Part shown: positions 16,157 through 24,551 of the stretch, in pieces
How the letters are laid out: every line of letters starts with the position of its first letter
Numbering within the stretch: the stretch's first letter is position 1
Assembly: GCA_031180825.1 (NCBI GenBank)
Contig: JAPSLM010000024.1
Coordinates: 1 to 32,306 of the forward strand
Origin: Paenibacillus sp.
GTDB taxonomy: Bacteria; Bacillota; Bacilli; Paenibacillales; NBRC-103111
Direction: 5' to 3'
DNA length: 32,306 nt
The notes under the pieces: model-generated
Told to the model about the DNA's origin: nothing
The model's database searches: none
What the model saw: the letters and a program-made list of their open reading frames with translations, nothing else
Program-made: the position numbers and the translations under genes

Positions 16157-16190
16157 TGTCGCAATATCTTACTTTTTCCTGTCGCCAAAT
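16157..16190 (+). promoter_or_regulatory. possible AraC-type operator (direct repeat)
   Basis: TGTCGCAATAT (16157-16167) and TGTCGCCAAAT (16180-16190) are direct repeats offset by 23 bases, about two helical turns. They sit 70-100 bases before the oxidoreductase-regulator operon. The AraC-family regulator encoded as its third gene is the obvious candidate binder. A TACTAT (16219-16224) downstream could be the -10 element. Confidence 0.3.
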
Positions 16191-16259
16191 TGCAATTTCG
16201 CCGCCGCCGAAATCATGCTACTATGAAGGCATGTCGTACAAAAATAGGAGGCGTATCAA

Positions 16260-17342
16260 GTGTCCCAGAAGCTTAAAATTGCCATTGTCGGATGCGGCGG
16301 TATTGCGAACGGAAAGCATTTGCCGAGTTTGTCCCGTTTGGAGCAAGTCGAACTTGTCGCTTTTTGTGATATTGTTTCCGATCGGGCCGAGGAAGCGAAA
16401 GCGAAGTACGGCAGTGCGGAAGCAAAGGTCTACGAAGACTATAAAACGCTGCTGCAGGATGCGTCGATCGATGTCGTCCACGTATGTACGCCAAACGATT
16501 CCCATGCGGAGATTACGATTGCCGCGCTGGAAGCCGGCAAGCATGTGATGTGCGAGAAGCCGATGGCCAAAACGGCGGCCGATGCGCGCCGGATGGTCGA
16601 GGCGGCCAAGCGGACGGGCAGGAAGCTGACAATCGGCTACAACAACCGGTTTCGGGCGGACAGCCTTTATTTGAAGCGCATCTGCGAAGAAGGCGAGCTT
16701 GGCGACATCTACTATGCGAAAGCGCATGCCGTTCGCCGCCGCGCCGTGCCGACTTGGGGCGTCTTCCTGGACGAGGAGAAGCAGGGCGGAGGGCCGCTGA
16801 TCGATATCGGCACGCATGCCCTTGACCTGACGCTTTGGCTGATGGACAACTATGAACCGAAGGCCTTGCTTGGAACGGCATTTCATAAATTGTCCGGCAA
16901 AGAAAACGCTGCCAATGCCTGGGGACCTTGGGACCCGAAAAAATTTACGGTGGAGGATTCGGCCTTCGGTATGATCGTGATGAAGAACGGCGCGACCATC
17001 ATGCTGGAATCGAGTTGGGCGCTGAACACGCTCGATGTGAAGGAAGCGAAAAGCACCTTGTGCGGAACGGAAGGCGGCGCGGATATGGAGGACGGTCTCC
17101 GGCTGAACGGCGAGAAGCTGAGCCGCTTGTACATGAACAAGATTCAGCTTGGCAGCGGCGGGGTCGATTTCTACGACGGTCAAACCGAGAGCGCGCCGGA
17201 TACGGAAATGCGTCTGTGGATCGATGCCATCCTGCATGACAAACCGCCGGTCGTTACGCCGGAGCAGGCTTGCGTCGTGTCCGAAATTCTCGAAGCGATC
17301 TACGAATCGGCGAAAACGGGCAGAGCCGTATACTTCGACTAA
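16260..17342 (+). CDS. Gfo/Idh/MocA family oxidoreductase (first of two)
   Basis: The 360-residue NAD(P)-dependent sugar or inositol-type dehydrogenase has an N-terminal Rossmann fold (KIAIVGCGGIANGKHLPSL), the family motif CEKPMAKT near residue 98, and a C-terminal substrate domain with GGGPLIDIGTHALDLTLWLM, where the His is the usual catalytic candidate. The start is GTG 16260 with AGGAGG at about 16246-16251. Gene neighbours are a second family member and an AraC regulator, which suggests a sugar-catabolic unit. The substrate is unknown. Confidence 0.9.
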   Translation: MSQKLKIAIVGCGGIANGKHLPSLSRLEQVELVAFCDIVSDRAEEAKAKYGSAEAKVYEDYKTLLQDASIDVVHVCTPNDSHAEITIAALEAGKHVMCEKPMAKTAADARRMVEAAKRTGRKLTIGYNNRFRADSLYLKRICEEGELGDIYYAKAHAVRRRAVPTWGVFLDEEKQGGGPLIDIGTHALDLTLWLMDNYEPKALLGTAFHKLSGKENAANAWGPWDPKKFTVEDSAFGMIVMKNGATIMLESSWALNTLDVKEAKSTLCGTEGGADMEDGLRLNGEKLSRLYMNKIQLGSGGVDFYDGQTESAPDTEMRLWIDAILHDKPPVVTPEQACVVSEILEAIYESAKTGRAVYFD

Positions 17343-17366
17343 GCGCGGGAAGGAAGGATGGGAACG

Positions 17367-18386
17367 ATGATCAGAGTAGCGATGCTCAGCTTTTGGCATG
17401 TGCATGCCGCCGATTACGCGAAGCAGGCGGCGGAGCATCCGGATACGGAAATTGCGGCCGTATGGGATGAGCTGCCGGAGCGCGGACGGCGGGAAGCGGA
17501 AGCGCGGCGCGTGCGGTTTTACGACAAGCTGGATGAGCTTCTCGCCCAGCCGGATATCGATGCGGTGATTGTCGATACGCCGACCAACCTGCACCGCGAT
17601 GTGATGGTGGCTGCGGCGCAAGCGGGCAAGCATATTTTTACGGAAAAAGTCGTGGCGCCGACGCTGAAGGAAAGCAACGAGATTATGGAGGCCGTCCGCA
17701 AGGCCGGCGTTAAATTAACGGTGTCGCTTCCGCGTTTGAACGAAAGCTATACGCTGGCCGTACAGGACGTGCTGAACCGGGGGCTCCTTGGCGAGGTGAC
17801 GCTCGTCCGCACGCGGCTGTCCCATAACGGCGCGATTCCAAACGGGCAATCGGACAACGGCTGGCTTCCCGCGCACTTCTACAATGCCGGGCAATGCGGC
17901 GGCGGCGCGATGATCGACCTCGGCTGCCACCCGATGTACCTGGCCCGCTTGTTCCTCGGCATGCCGGAAAGCGTATCGGCCAGCTACGGCTACATCACGG
18001 GCCGGGAAGTCGAGGACAATGCGGTGTCCGTGCTGCGTTATGCCAGCGGAGCGCTTGCTGTCGTGGAGGCGGGCTTCGTCAACCGGCATTCGCCTTTCGT
18101 GATCGAAGTGCACGGTACGGAAGGCAGCCTGCTCTATTCGACGCACGACAATCGTTTTCTCTTGCGCACGGCGAAGGGCGGAGCGGTATCGGACGAGGAA
18201 TGGCGAGTGCAGAAGCTTCCGAACGGCCGGCCGTCGGCGTTTCACCAGTGGGTAGCCCATATCCGGAAGGGGACGACGGCGGATGAAAATATCGGGCTTG
18301 CGCTGGACCTGACGCGGCTGATGGAAGCTTCCAACTTGTCGGCGCGTTCCGGGACCGCCTGCCGGATCGGCGATCTGCAGCCATGA
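17367..18386 (+). CDS. Gfo/Idh/MocA family oxidoreductase with degenerate nucleotide-binding motif
   Basis: The 339-residue protein shares the two-domain family layout, and its second domain keeps GGGAMIDLGCHPMYLARLF. The first strand-turn reads IRVAMLSFWHVHAADYAKQA, so the GxGxxG dinucleotide loop is missing, and the family EKP motif is TEKVVAPT. It may bind cofactor differently or not at all. ATG 17367 is preferred because AGGAAGG (17351-17357) is nine bases upstream; ATG 17358 is directly adjacent to it. The stop overlaps the regulator start (ATGA), so the three genes form one unit. Confidence 0.85.
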   Translation: MIRVAMLSFWHVHAADYAKQAAEHPDTEIAAVWDELPERGRREAEARRVRFYDKLDELLAQPDIDAVIVDTPTNLHRDVMVAAAQAGKHIFTEKVVAPTLKESNEIMEAVRKAGVKLTVSLPRLNESYTLAVQDVLNRGLLGEVTLVRTRLSHNGAIPNGQSDNGWLPAHFYNAGQCGGGAMIDLGCHPMYLARLFLGMPESVSASYGYITGREVEDNAVSVLRYASGALAVVEAGFVNRHSPFVIEVHGTEGSLLYSTHDNRFLLRTAKGGAVSDEEWRVQKLPNGRPSAFHQWVAHIRKGTTADENIGLALDLTRLMEASNLSARSGTACRIGDLQP

Positions 18387-19363
18387 ACGGGCAAACCCGA
18401 ATCGGCGCGAGGCCGTATCCGTACGAGCTGATGCTGGAAAACCCGACGGCGCTTGATCGGCTGGAAGTGGAGTTCAAATGGGGCCGATACGGCATTCGCA
18501 TGCTGAACTTTCACCATACCAGCTTTGCTCCGGGCCGGATCGTTCATTTTCATAAGCATTCGGACTACGAGTTTCACTTCATCCCGCGCGGCAAAGGGAA
18601 GGTCATTCTCGGCAGCGAGCCGTATTCGCTGCAGGAAGGCCAGATGTATTTGACCGGTCCCGGTCTCCTGCATTATCAGGAAGCCGATGCCTTCGAGGCG
18701 ATGGATGAGCTGTGCCTGCATATCGATATTCGGAAGCTGGAGACGGAAGAGCCGGCAGACTCGGAAGCATGGGGAGCCCGCTGGGAGCAGGCGGAGGCGG
18801 AAGCGTGCATCCGCCGCTTGGAGCAGCTCCCTCCGCGTCCGATGGCCGACAAATTTAAGGCGATGGAATGCTTCATGACCGCATACCGCGCTTGGTACGA
18901 GAATCAGCCGGGCGTCCTGACGGTGATCAAGCAATCGATCATTCAGGTGCTGCTGCGGATGACGCGCGCCTACGACGATACGCCGCAGCGGGACCTGCCG
19001 TCCCGCGATATGAAAAACTACCGGTACCAGCGTGCCGCCCAGTTCATCAAAGACAACTACATGGCGCCGTTAACGCTGGAGGCGGTGGCGGAGCGGGTGC
19101 AGGTCAGCCCGAGGCAGCTGCAGCGCATTTTTCGCGAGCAAACGGGAGGCACGTTCAGCGAGTACATCGAGCATGTGCGGCTTGCGCAAATCTGCAAGGA
19201 ATTGGCCGAAAGCGAGCTGACCATCGATCAGATTGCGGTTCAAAACGGTTTTTCCAGCGCCAATTACTTGCATTACGTATTCAAGAAAAGACTTGGCACA
19301 ACGCCGATGCAGTATCGCTTGCAGCTTGACGTTAGAAATGACCGGTCGTTTCCGAACACCTGA
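18383..19363 (+). CDS. AraC-family transcriptional regulator with cupin sensor domain
   Basis: The 326-residue protein has an N-terminal AraC-type cupin: VHFHKHSDYEFHFIPRGKGK at about residues 54-73, then PYSLQEGQMYLTGPG. Its C-terminal DNA-binding domain holds two helix-turn-helix units (from Leu230: LTLEAVAERVQVSPRQLQRI, later IDQIAVQNGFSSANYLHYVF, the classic AraC signature). It probably senses the sugar-type substrate of the two upstream oxidoreductases and controls the operon, with candidate direct repeats at 16157-16190. The ATG overlaps the preceding stop. Confidence 0.92.
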   Translation: MNGQTRIGARPYPYELMLENPTALDRLEVEFKWGRYGIRMLNFHHTSFAPGRIVHFHKHSDYEFHFIPRGKGKVILGSEPYSLQEGQMYLTGPGLLHYQEADAFEAMDELCLHIDIRKLETEEPADSEAWGARWEQAEAEACIRRLEQLPPRPMADKFKAMECFMTAYRAWYENQPGVLTVIKQSIIQVLLRMTRAYDDTPQRDLPSRDMKNYRYQRAAQFIKDNYMAPLTLEAVAERVQVSPRQLQRIFREQTGGTFSEYIEHVRLAQICKELAESELTIDQIAVQNGFSSANYLHYVFKKRLGTTPMQYRLQLDVRNDRSFPNT

Positions 19364-19394
19364 CGCCGTTTTTCCTTCGTTTGCGAACCAAATG

Positions 19395-19426
19395 CGCGAA
19401 AACACCTGTCGGGTGTTTTTTTTCGC
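19395..19426. terminator. intrinsic terminator after the AraC-type gene
   Basis: AAAACACC (19399-19406) and GGTGTTTT (19412-19419) form a stem over a TGTCG loop, followed by a run of T. The flanking GCGAAAA and TTTTCGC extend the symmetry, so it may also terminate the remnant gene on the minus strand. Confidence 0.85.
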
Positions 19427-19650
19427 CTTCTTCGTTTTTTTCTCCGAAAGAAATAATCCCGCCAGCGTAAGAAACGTGCCTAATAAAGCGGTTCCGGTGA
19501 GGTTCTTATGCAGAATCAGGTAGGAGGTGCCACGGTGATGGCCGGGACCAGATAAATGTAGATGCTTGTTTTGGCCGCGCCGAGAACGCCGACGCTCCAG
19601 TTCCACGCCACAAAGCACAGTGCGGAGGCACCCATGGTCATAGCACACGA
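19414..19650 (-). pseudogene. C-terminal remnant of an EamA/DMT-family transporter
   Basis: Read on the minus strand, one frame gives [20 protein letters not shown] then [15 protein letters not shown] one-base shift near 19525 continues as [20 protein letters not shown] and TLAGLFLSEKK. Together they match the last two membrane helices of EamA-type drug/metabolite transporters. The first eight or so helices are absent, so this is a truncated and frameshifted fragment. Confidence 0.65.
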
Positions 19651-19680
19651 TTCCAATCTTACTGGGCATGTCTTTTCCTC

Positions 19681-20001
19681 CTTAGCAGTTCTTCCCTGCA
19701 ACGATATCAGAAAGCCCTCAAAGTAGAACTAGATGATATTGCTCAATCGTATTCGCTTGTATATGGGATTTTGCTACTGTTGGCTTCGTCATTCATCGGT
19801 AGAAAGTACATGAGCGGGGATCGTCTAACGGTGTTCGGCTTGGAGACGTGTGACAAGAAAGTTTTAATAAAGCAATATAAAAAGCGATTGAGGAGGATAA
19901 TTCCTTCTGCAACCGCTTTTGCCTTTACTTTTGTGGTACTCTTGGGAACGAACAGACGCTCATTCCAAGAGTTCAACGTGTGTAGAACTTTTTGCTTTTA
20001 G
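19681..20001 (+). other. unrecognised open stretch, possibly a gene fragment
   Basis: An open frame runs on the plus strand to TAG at 20001. It contains two hydrophobic segments (SLVYGILLLLASSFIG and IIPSATAFAFTFVVLLG) and a basic stretch between them (KKVLIKQYKKRLRR). No ATG with a ribosome binding site is present, and the frame continues upstream into the transporter remnant. It may be the tail of a lost membrane protein gene. I do not recognise it. Confidence 0.3.
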
Positions 20002-21236
20002 CGTTGATACCCGCGTACAGGCATATGCTTAATTCCTGAAATAAAATTAGAGCCCAGGTATTCAACAGGGCCGATCACATCAAAATGAGTAAAATTTGTT
20101 GTAAGCTCATCAAATAAAAAGGTCATCGTATGCTTGGCTATTCTGCTTCCGATGCAATGATGGACACCTGCGCCAAAGGAAATATGAGGATTGGGATGCC
20201 GCTGCATATTAAAGGTATAAGGATCTGCAAAAATCTCCTCGTCGCGATTGGCCGAGCCTGCCCAGACGGCAACAGCATCCCCCTCTTTAATCGGCACTCC
20301 CCGGATTTCCGTATCAATCGTGGCATACCTCAAAAAGTGGCTGCCCGGAGAAGACCAACGAAAAGCCTCTTCGACAAAGCTGTCCATATATTCAGGATGT
20401 GCGGCAAGCTCCTCAAGCCCATTTATTTTCGTCTGCTCCAGTAACGTTGAGCTAGCGACATGTGGAGTCGTAGCTGTGGCTCCTAGCAAAATGCTGTAGC
20501 AGTTGGAAATGACCGTTGCTATGTCCATCTTCTCGCCATCGATCTCCAGCTGTAACAATGCGCTAACCAGGTCATCTCCCGGAGAACGGCGGCGCTGCTT
20601 GACCATATCTTGAAAGTAACCAAACAACTCCCTGTGTGCCAATTGCAGAGTCGCTGTGATATCGCCATCTGGCAATTTAAATTCCTCATCCTCAGGAGCA
20701 ACGGACATGATGGTTAGCCGTGTCAGTGTTGGCCAATCCTCCGGAGGCAGCTCCAGGATGCATCCGCCTACAGAAATCGATAAAGCAAACGCGGCACGAG
20801 CAAAATCAATCCCCTCATCTTCTAAGCTTGGCAGAACCAGCTTGCGGATTTCCTGACGAATCTGATCTTCATGCGAGAGGATGGAGTCAGGAGTAAAGAA
20901 TTGGTGCATGGCACGTCTCATTTGGGTATGCCGGGGCGGATCTGTCACGGCCATTTGCTTGCCGCCGGAGGGATCATCCTTTCCAAGCAAACTGAGCAGA
21001 TTTCCCCGTTCGGAGGTGAATGTCCTATGATCCTTCAATACCTGTACTACGTCCTTATATTTCGTAATCGACCAGAAGCCCAACTTGTCATCGACCTGCT
21101 GCCAATGAACTGGCGCCTGATGGCGCAGTGCGGCCCATACTGCATGAGGCTCTCCGTGGCTGTATAAATAGGGATCGAGCAAATTGACATTTTTGATGTT
21201 GACTTGAGAAAAATCAATGGAAGCTGTTGCTGTCAT
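19998..21236 (-). CDS. cytochrome P450
   Basis: The 412-residue soluble bacterial P450 is a haem monooxygenase. The haem-binding loop FGAGVHHCIGSRIAK carries the thiolate ligand Cys361. The K-helix ExxR is EAFR, with the meander partner in NMQRHPNP. In the I-helix the stretch LLGATATTPH replaces the common AGxxT, keeping a Thr. ATG 21236 is chosen because GGAGGAG lies nine bases upstream on the minus strand; an in-frame TTG (21254) would overlap that site. It points away from the NRPS, separated by a 1.2 kb gap. It could tailor the lipopeptide (for example hydroxylate an acyl chain or residue), but this is only inferred from proximity. Confidence 0.93.
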   Translation of the reverse strand: MTATASIDFSQVNIKNVNLLDPYLYSHGEPHAVWAALRHQAPVHWQQVDDKLGFWSITKYKDVVQVLKDHRTFTSERGNLLSLLGKDDPSGGKQMAVTDPPRHTQMRRAMHQFFTPDSILSHEDQIRQEIRKLVLPSLEDEGIDFARAAFALSISVGGCILELPPEDWPTLTRLTIMSVAPEDEEFKLPDGDITATLQLAHRELFGYFQDMVKQRRRSPGDDLVSALLQLEIDGEKMDIATVISNCYSILLGATATTPHVASSTLLEQTKINGLEELAAHPEYMDSFVEEAFRWSSPGSHFLRYATIDTEIRGVPIKEGDAVAVWAGSANRDEEIFADPYTFNMQRHPNPHISFGAGVHHCIGSRIAKHTMTFLFDELTTNFTHFDVIGPVEYLGSNFISGIKHMPVRGYQR

Positions 21237-21711
21237 TTTCGTTATCTCCTCCAACTGTTAAATTCTTGGAACGTTAGCCTTCTTACCTCTAAAGAGCGAG
21301 TTCTGCAATCAGTAGGCTTTACATAGAGAAAACGTGCTGGAAGCGGTCCTCCTTCCTTATTTAAAGTCTTCGCCAGCAATCAACAAATCTGGCCGTATCC
21401 CTTCCTGGCCTTATGCTTGTCCACTAGACGCACAAACCGCATGACAAGGCACACTAACCTCTTTTGGCGTACAAGCAGATCCTGGTGCACAGCTCATCTA
21501 TGCCTGGTTTCCGGACTATCCTTTACTTTTCCCCCTTCACGAATAACCTTCTGCATGAAAAAACAATGTATATCCAAGAGTCAAGCGACTACATTTTTTT
21601 ACTAATAATAACATTTTACTAATAATACCAAAAATATTATTTATTTTATGAAGAGTGATTAAAAGAATAACTATTACAATATTTGTATTATAAGGTTTTT
21701 AATTCATATGA

Positions 21712-21864
21712 TCAATGTTTATTTTGTTTGTGTTCCGGGCGTAACTCTCCATAACCTCGTTTTTTAAAACCGCATGGTTTCCCTCGGGGTAAACCATGTT
21801 TCGAGGATAGTGTTTCACTCGAATACATCATGAAATTCATTGTGTTCTGCATATTACTTGCCAT
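21712..21864 (-). CDS. candidate small gene, unknown
   Basis: On the minus strand an open frame of 69 codons ends at 21712. From the first ATG (21864) it encodes 50 residues beginning MASNMQNTMNFMMYSSETL and ending in a Lys/Arg/Gly-rich tail (GKPCGFKKRGYGELRPEHKQ). The frame continues upstream to a strong GGAGG at 21922-21926 without a normal start codon, so either the true start is lost or initiation occurs at the internal ATG, which lacks a good site. I do not recognise the sequence, and it overlaps a hairpin. Confidence 0.25.
   Translation of the reverse strand: MASNMQNTMNFMMYSSETLSSKHGLPRGKPCGFKKRGYGELRPEHKQNKH
21755..21806. repeat. inverted repeat in the AT-rich region
   Basis: CATGGTTT (21773-21780) and AAACCATG (21791-21798) form an 8-bp perfect stem with a 10-base loop. 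CCTCG (21755-21759) and CGAGG (21802-21806) can pair outside it. No clear T run follows on either strand, so it is not a convincing terminator. Confidence 0.5.
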
Positions 21865-22486
21865 CAAATTTTTCAACTGATCAAAACCATAACTTTGTAA
21901 TATTGCTTGTAATTCTTCTATCCTCCGTTATAATGTTAATATATACTTTATATGGAAATGACACAGCGCTTACAAAATGAAGTTACAATGTTCATGTTAG
22001 CAAGAGCTTAATGACAGAGAAAGAGAGGGTGAGAGGTAAGGCAAGTGTCGACAAAAATAATTTGGGCTTCAAAGGTTATGACTTCATTCATCATGAAACG
22101 GGCCACAGACTTGTTCACCTATTGTGGGCTCAACATTTTCTCGCCAGTCACCTCCCCCCACAACATCGCCTAGCAAAAATTGAGGCCAGATCATCAGGCA
22201 AATTATTCCCCAATAAAAAGTATTAGAAAGGCATTTGAACAAATTAGGAATAAATTACAAATTCACCGAGTTTGGAAAAAACCAATCCATAGAGATACTT
22301 GAGGGGGTATTTCCGATTCAGATATGAAAAATAAATTGGCTGTAGCACTTTATTTTTGAAAAATTTTCTTCCTTCGTTGGGATCGTGGATGGAACCTGCA
22401 ACCGAGATTGTACAGAATCGTACGCATCATGAGCCGAAATGGATGACTATTTACCAGATTAAATAGAACATGGAGGAAGAGATGCA

Positions 22487-22765
22487 ATGAATATTTTTGA
22501 AGAGCACGAATCTAAGGTGAGGTCATATTGCCGGAGCTTTCCAAATCGTTTGACCATGCAAAGGGGGATCTGTTATATTCGGAATTTTTCGGTGTGGCCG
22601 GCGCGTTAAATTATTATTGAACCGGCGGGCAGGCAGGATACCGTCATCAAGCTTATGCCGCCATTAACGATATCCATGGAGCATCTGAAGGCTCGCTGCA
22701 GCATTATGAAAGACACGATTTCGCAAGTAATAGGCGCGAATTGGTGGTCAGTTGATACTTCATGA
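22487..22765 (+). pseudogene. diaminobutyrate--2-oxoglutarate aminotransferase, internally deleted
   Basis: The start is intact: GGAGGA at 22472-22477, ATG 22487, then MNIFEEHESKVRSYCRSFP, the opening of Dab aminotransferases (EctB-like). A one-base loss after SFP shifts the frame, and the sequence continues as KSFDHAKGDLLYSE and GALNYY. It then jumps to the family's C-terminal end: IIEPAGRQDTVIKLMPPLTI and a last helix up to TGA 22763-22765. About 90 codons remain of the usual roughly 430, so the whole PLP-binding core is missing. In lipopeptide clusters this enzyme makes 2,4-diaminobutyrate for the synthetase. Confidence 0.75.
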
Positions 22766-22777
22766 ACGAAGGAAGAT

Positions 22778-24551
22778 ATGTTGACTGAAAGCTCGACGGT
22801 TTTTCGCAGACTTGTGCATTATGTGAAACCATACTCGTTCTGGGTGGGTAACAGTCGTTGCTTCGCTGGCGCTCGCTGCCATCGAAATCATACTGGGCAA
22901 GTTTTTCGAACGGATAGTGAATGGGGGGCAGCCTCTGCCACTATGATTGTCTTCCTGCTGCTAGGGATGCTCGTGATTGGCATGCCGTGCCGGTACCTGA
23001 TCAAATATGCATCAGCCCGCTTTAGTGTCAAGGTGCTTCGCGATTTGCGCAACGAGCTCGTGCGCAGATTTGCGATATGCCGCTTTCTCAAGCGGAACGC
23101 AAATTAACGGGCGATACGTCACTGCTGCAAAATTTTTTCATTCAGCACTTCGCCAATTTGTTTTATTTGCCTGTCGTTTTTATCGGCGCGCTGACCCTGC
23201 TTTTGCTTACACACTGGAAGCTGGTGCGGTTCAGTCTCGTGCTGTTTCTTTTAGGCATGCTGGTTGCCGGACTGCTGACCCATACGCTGCGTTCGACTTC
23301 CGAGCAGATCCAGGACACCATGGGTCAATTGAATGCATTGGCGCAGGACTCCATCGGAGGCTTGGCGGTAATGAAGGCGACTAATGGGCAGACAATATTT
23401 TATAAAAAGTATAGCGAACTGATGCAGCATGCCGTAAAGCTGGGCTTGCGGCTTGAAAAGCGGTATGCGGCACTCGGGCCTATCGCTATTCTGTTCCTTG
23501 CGGTACCTGTTATTTTCGTCGTTGTGTATGAATTGAATGCCGGTAGTCTCATCTTGTTTCTTTACTTGCTCCCATTTGCCTTGCAGCCGATCGCTCTGGC
23601 TCCTGCACTGATTGCCCAATTGCAGGAGGCTTCCGGCGCCTCCCGGCGGCTTTTCCATGCGCTTGACTGGTCTGTCGAAAGGCAAACCGGTTCTAAGGAG
23701 CAAGCTGACTCGTGGGATGTTCCGGTCAGCGTCGATCGTCTATCCTTTTCCTACGACGGTAAAACGAACGTACTGGACGACATCAGCTTTCAGCTAAATC
23801 GGGGAGAAACACGGGCTATCGTCGGCGCAAGCGGTGGTGGGAAGACGATAATCTTTAAGCTGCTGTGCGGCTTTTACGAGCCTGAACCGGGCGAAGGTAC
23901 GATTCGTATGTTTGGCAGGCCTTCGTCCGAGTGGGATTTATCTGCGCTGCGGTCAACTATTTCCGTTGTCTCCCAGGATTCTTATCTATTTCCCGCTACG
24001 GTTGCTGACAATATCGGATTCGGGCGGCTGGGAGCTACCCGTGAGGAGATTATGGCTGCAGCCCAAGCAGCGAATGCCCATGACTTTATCGAGCAGCTTC
24101 CGCAAGGCTATGATACGATGCTGGGCGAGCGGGGCGGCGGATTATCCGGGGGGCAAAGGCAGCGGATGCCATTGCCAGAGCGATGCTCAGGCAATCCCCG
24201 CACATCCTGCTGGACGAACCTACTTCGGCGCTTGATACGGTGTCCGAATCCCTTGTGCATAGCGCCTTAAAGCGTTTGACTGATAACCGCAGCGTTATAG
24301 TGATCGCCCACCGGCTGTCAACGATTTTGCAGGCTGACCGTATACTTGTCCTTGATCAGGGACGTATTGCGGAAAGCGGTACGCATGATGAGCTTTTAGC
24401 GCAAAACGGTGTTTATAAAAAGCTGTATCTCTATCAATTAACGAAGGAAGATGAGACAGCGCAGGGCCCGGCAACCAGGAAGGGGGGAGCGGACTATGTC
24501 CTTCAAACGGGCAGCTGGAAGATCTATATGCGGCTATTACGATTGTTGTAA
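22778..24551 (+). pseudogene. ABC exporter (membrane plus ATPase domain), multiply frameshifted, first of a tandem pair
   Basis: The original protein joined a six-helix exporter domain to an ATPase domain. ATG 22778 begins MLTESSTVFRRLVHYVKPYS. The frame then breaks near 22846 (continuing VVASLALAAIEIILGKFFER), returns near 22940, breaks again near 23078 (ELVRRF, then MPLSQAERKLTGDTSLLQNF), and once more near 24170, just after the signature [10 protein letters not shown]. The next frame supplies [20 protein letters not shown] and AHRLSTIL. Walker A is GASGGGKTI, with Thr then Ile where Ser/Thr-Thr is usual. With at least four breaks no full-length product is possible. Confidence 0.85.

Larger units (their letters stand above)
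21237..22486. other. 1.25 kb region without a recognised gene, AT-rich in its middle
   Basis: Between the P450 and the aminotransferase remnant no known gene is seen. 21237-21310 holds the P450 leader. About 21590-22380 is clearly AT-rich compared with the GC-rich flanks. It includes an imperfect palindrome at 21755-21806, a candidate small minus-strand gene (21712-21921) and a 71-codon plus-strand frame (22011-22226) with no ribosome binding site. The last 100 bases lead into a good GGAGGA site before 22487. The base composition suggests foreign or eroded DNA. Confidence 0.6.

Noticed and set aside
22011..22226. 71-codon plus-strand ORF in the AT-rich region
   Set aside because: There is no ribosome binding site before the ATG and no recognisable sequence; it may be chance or debris.
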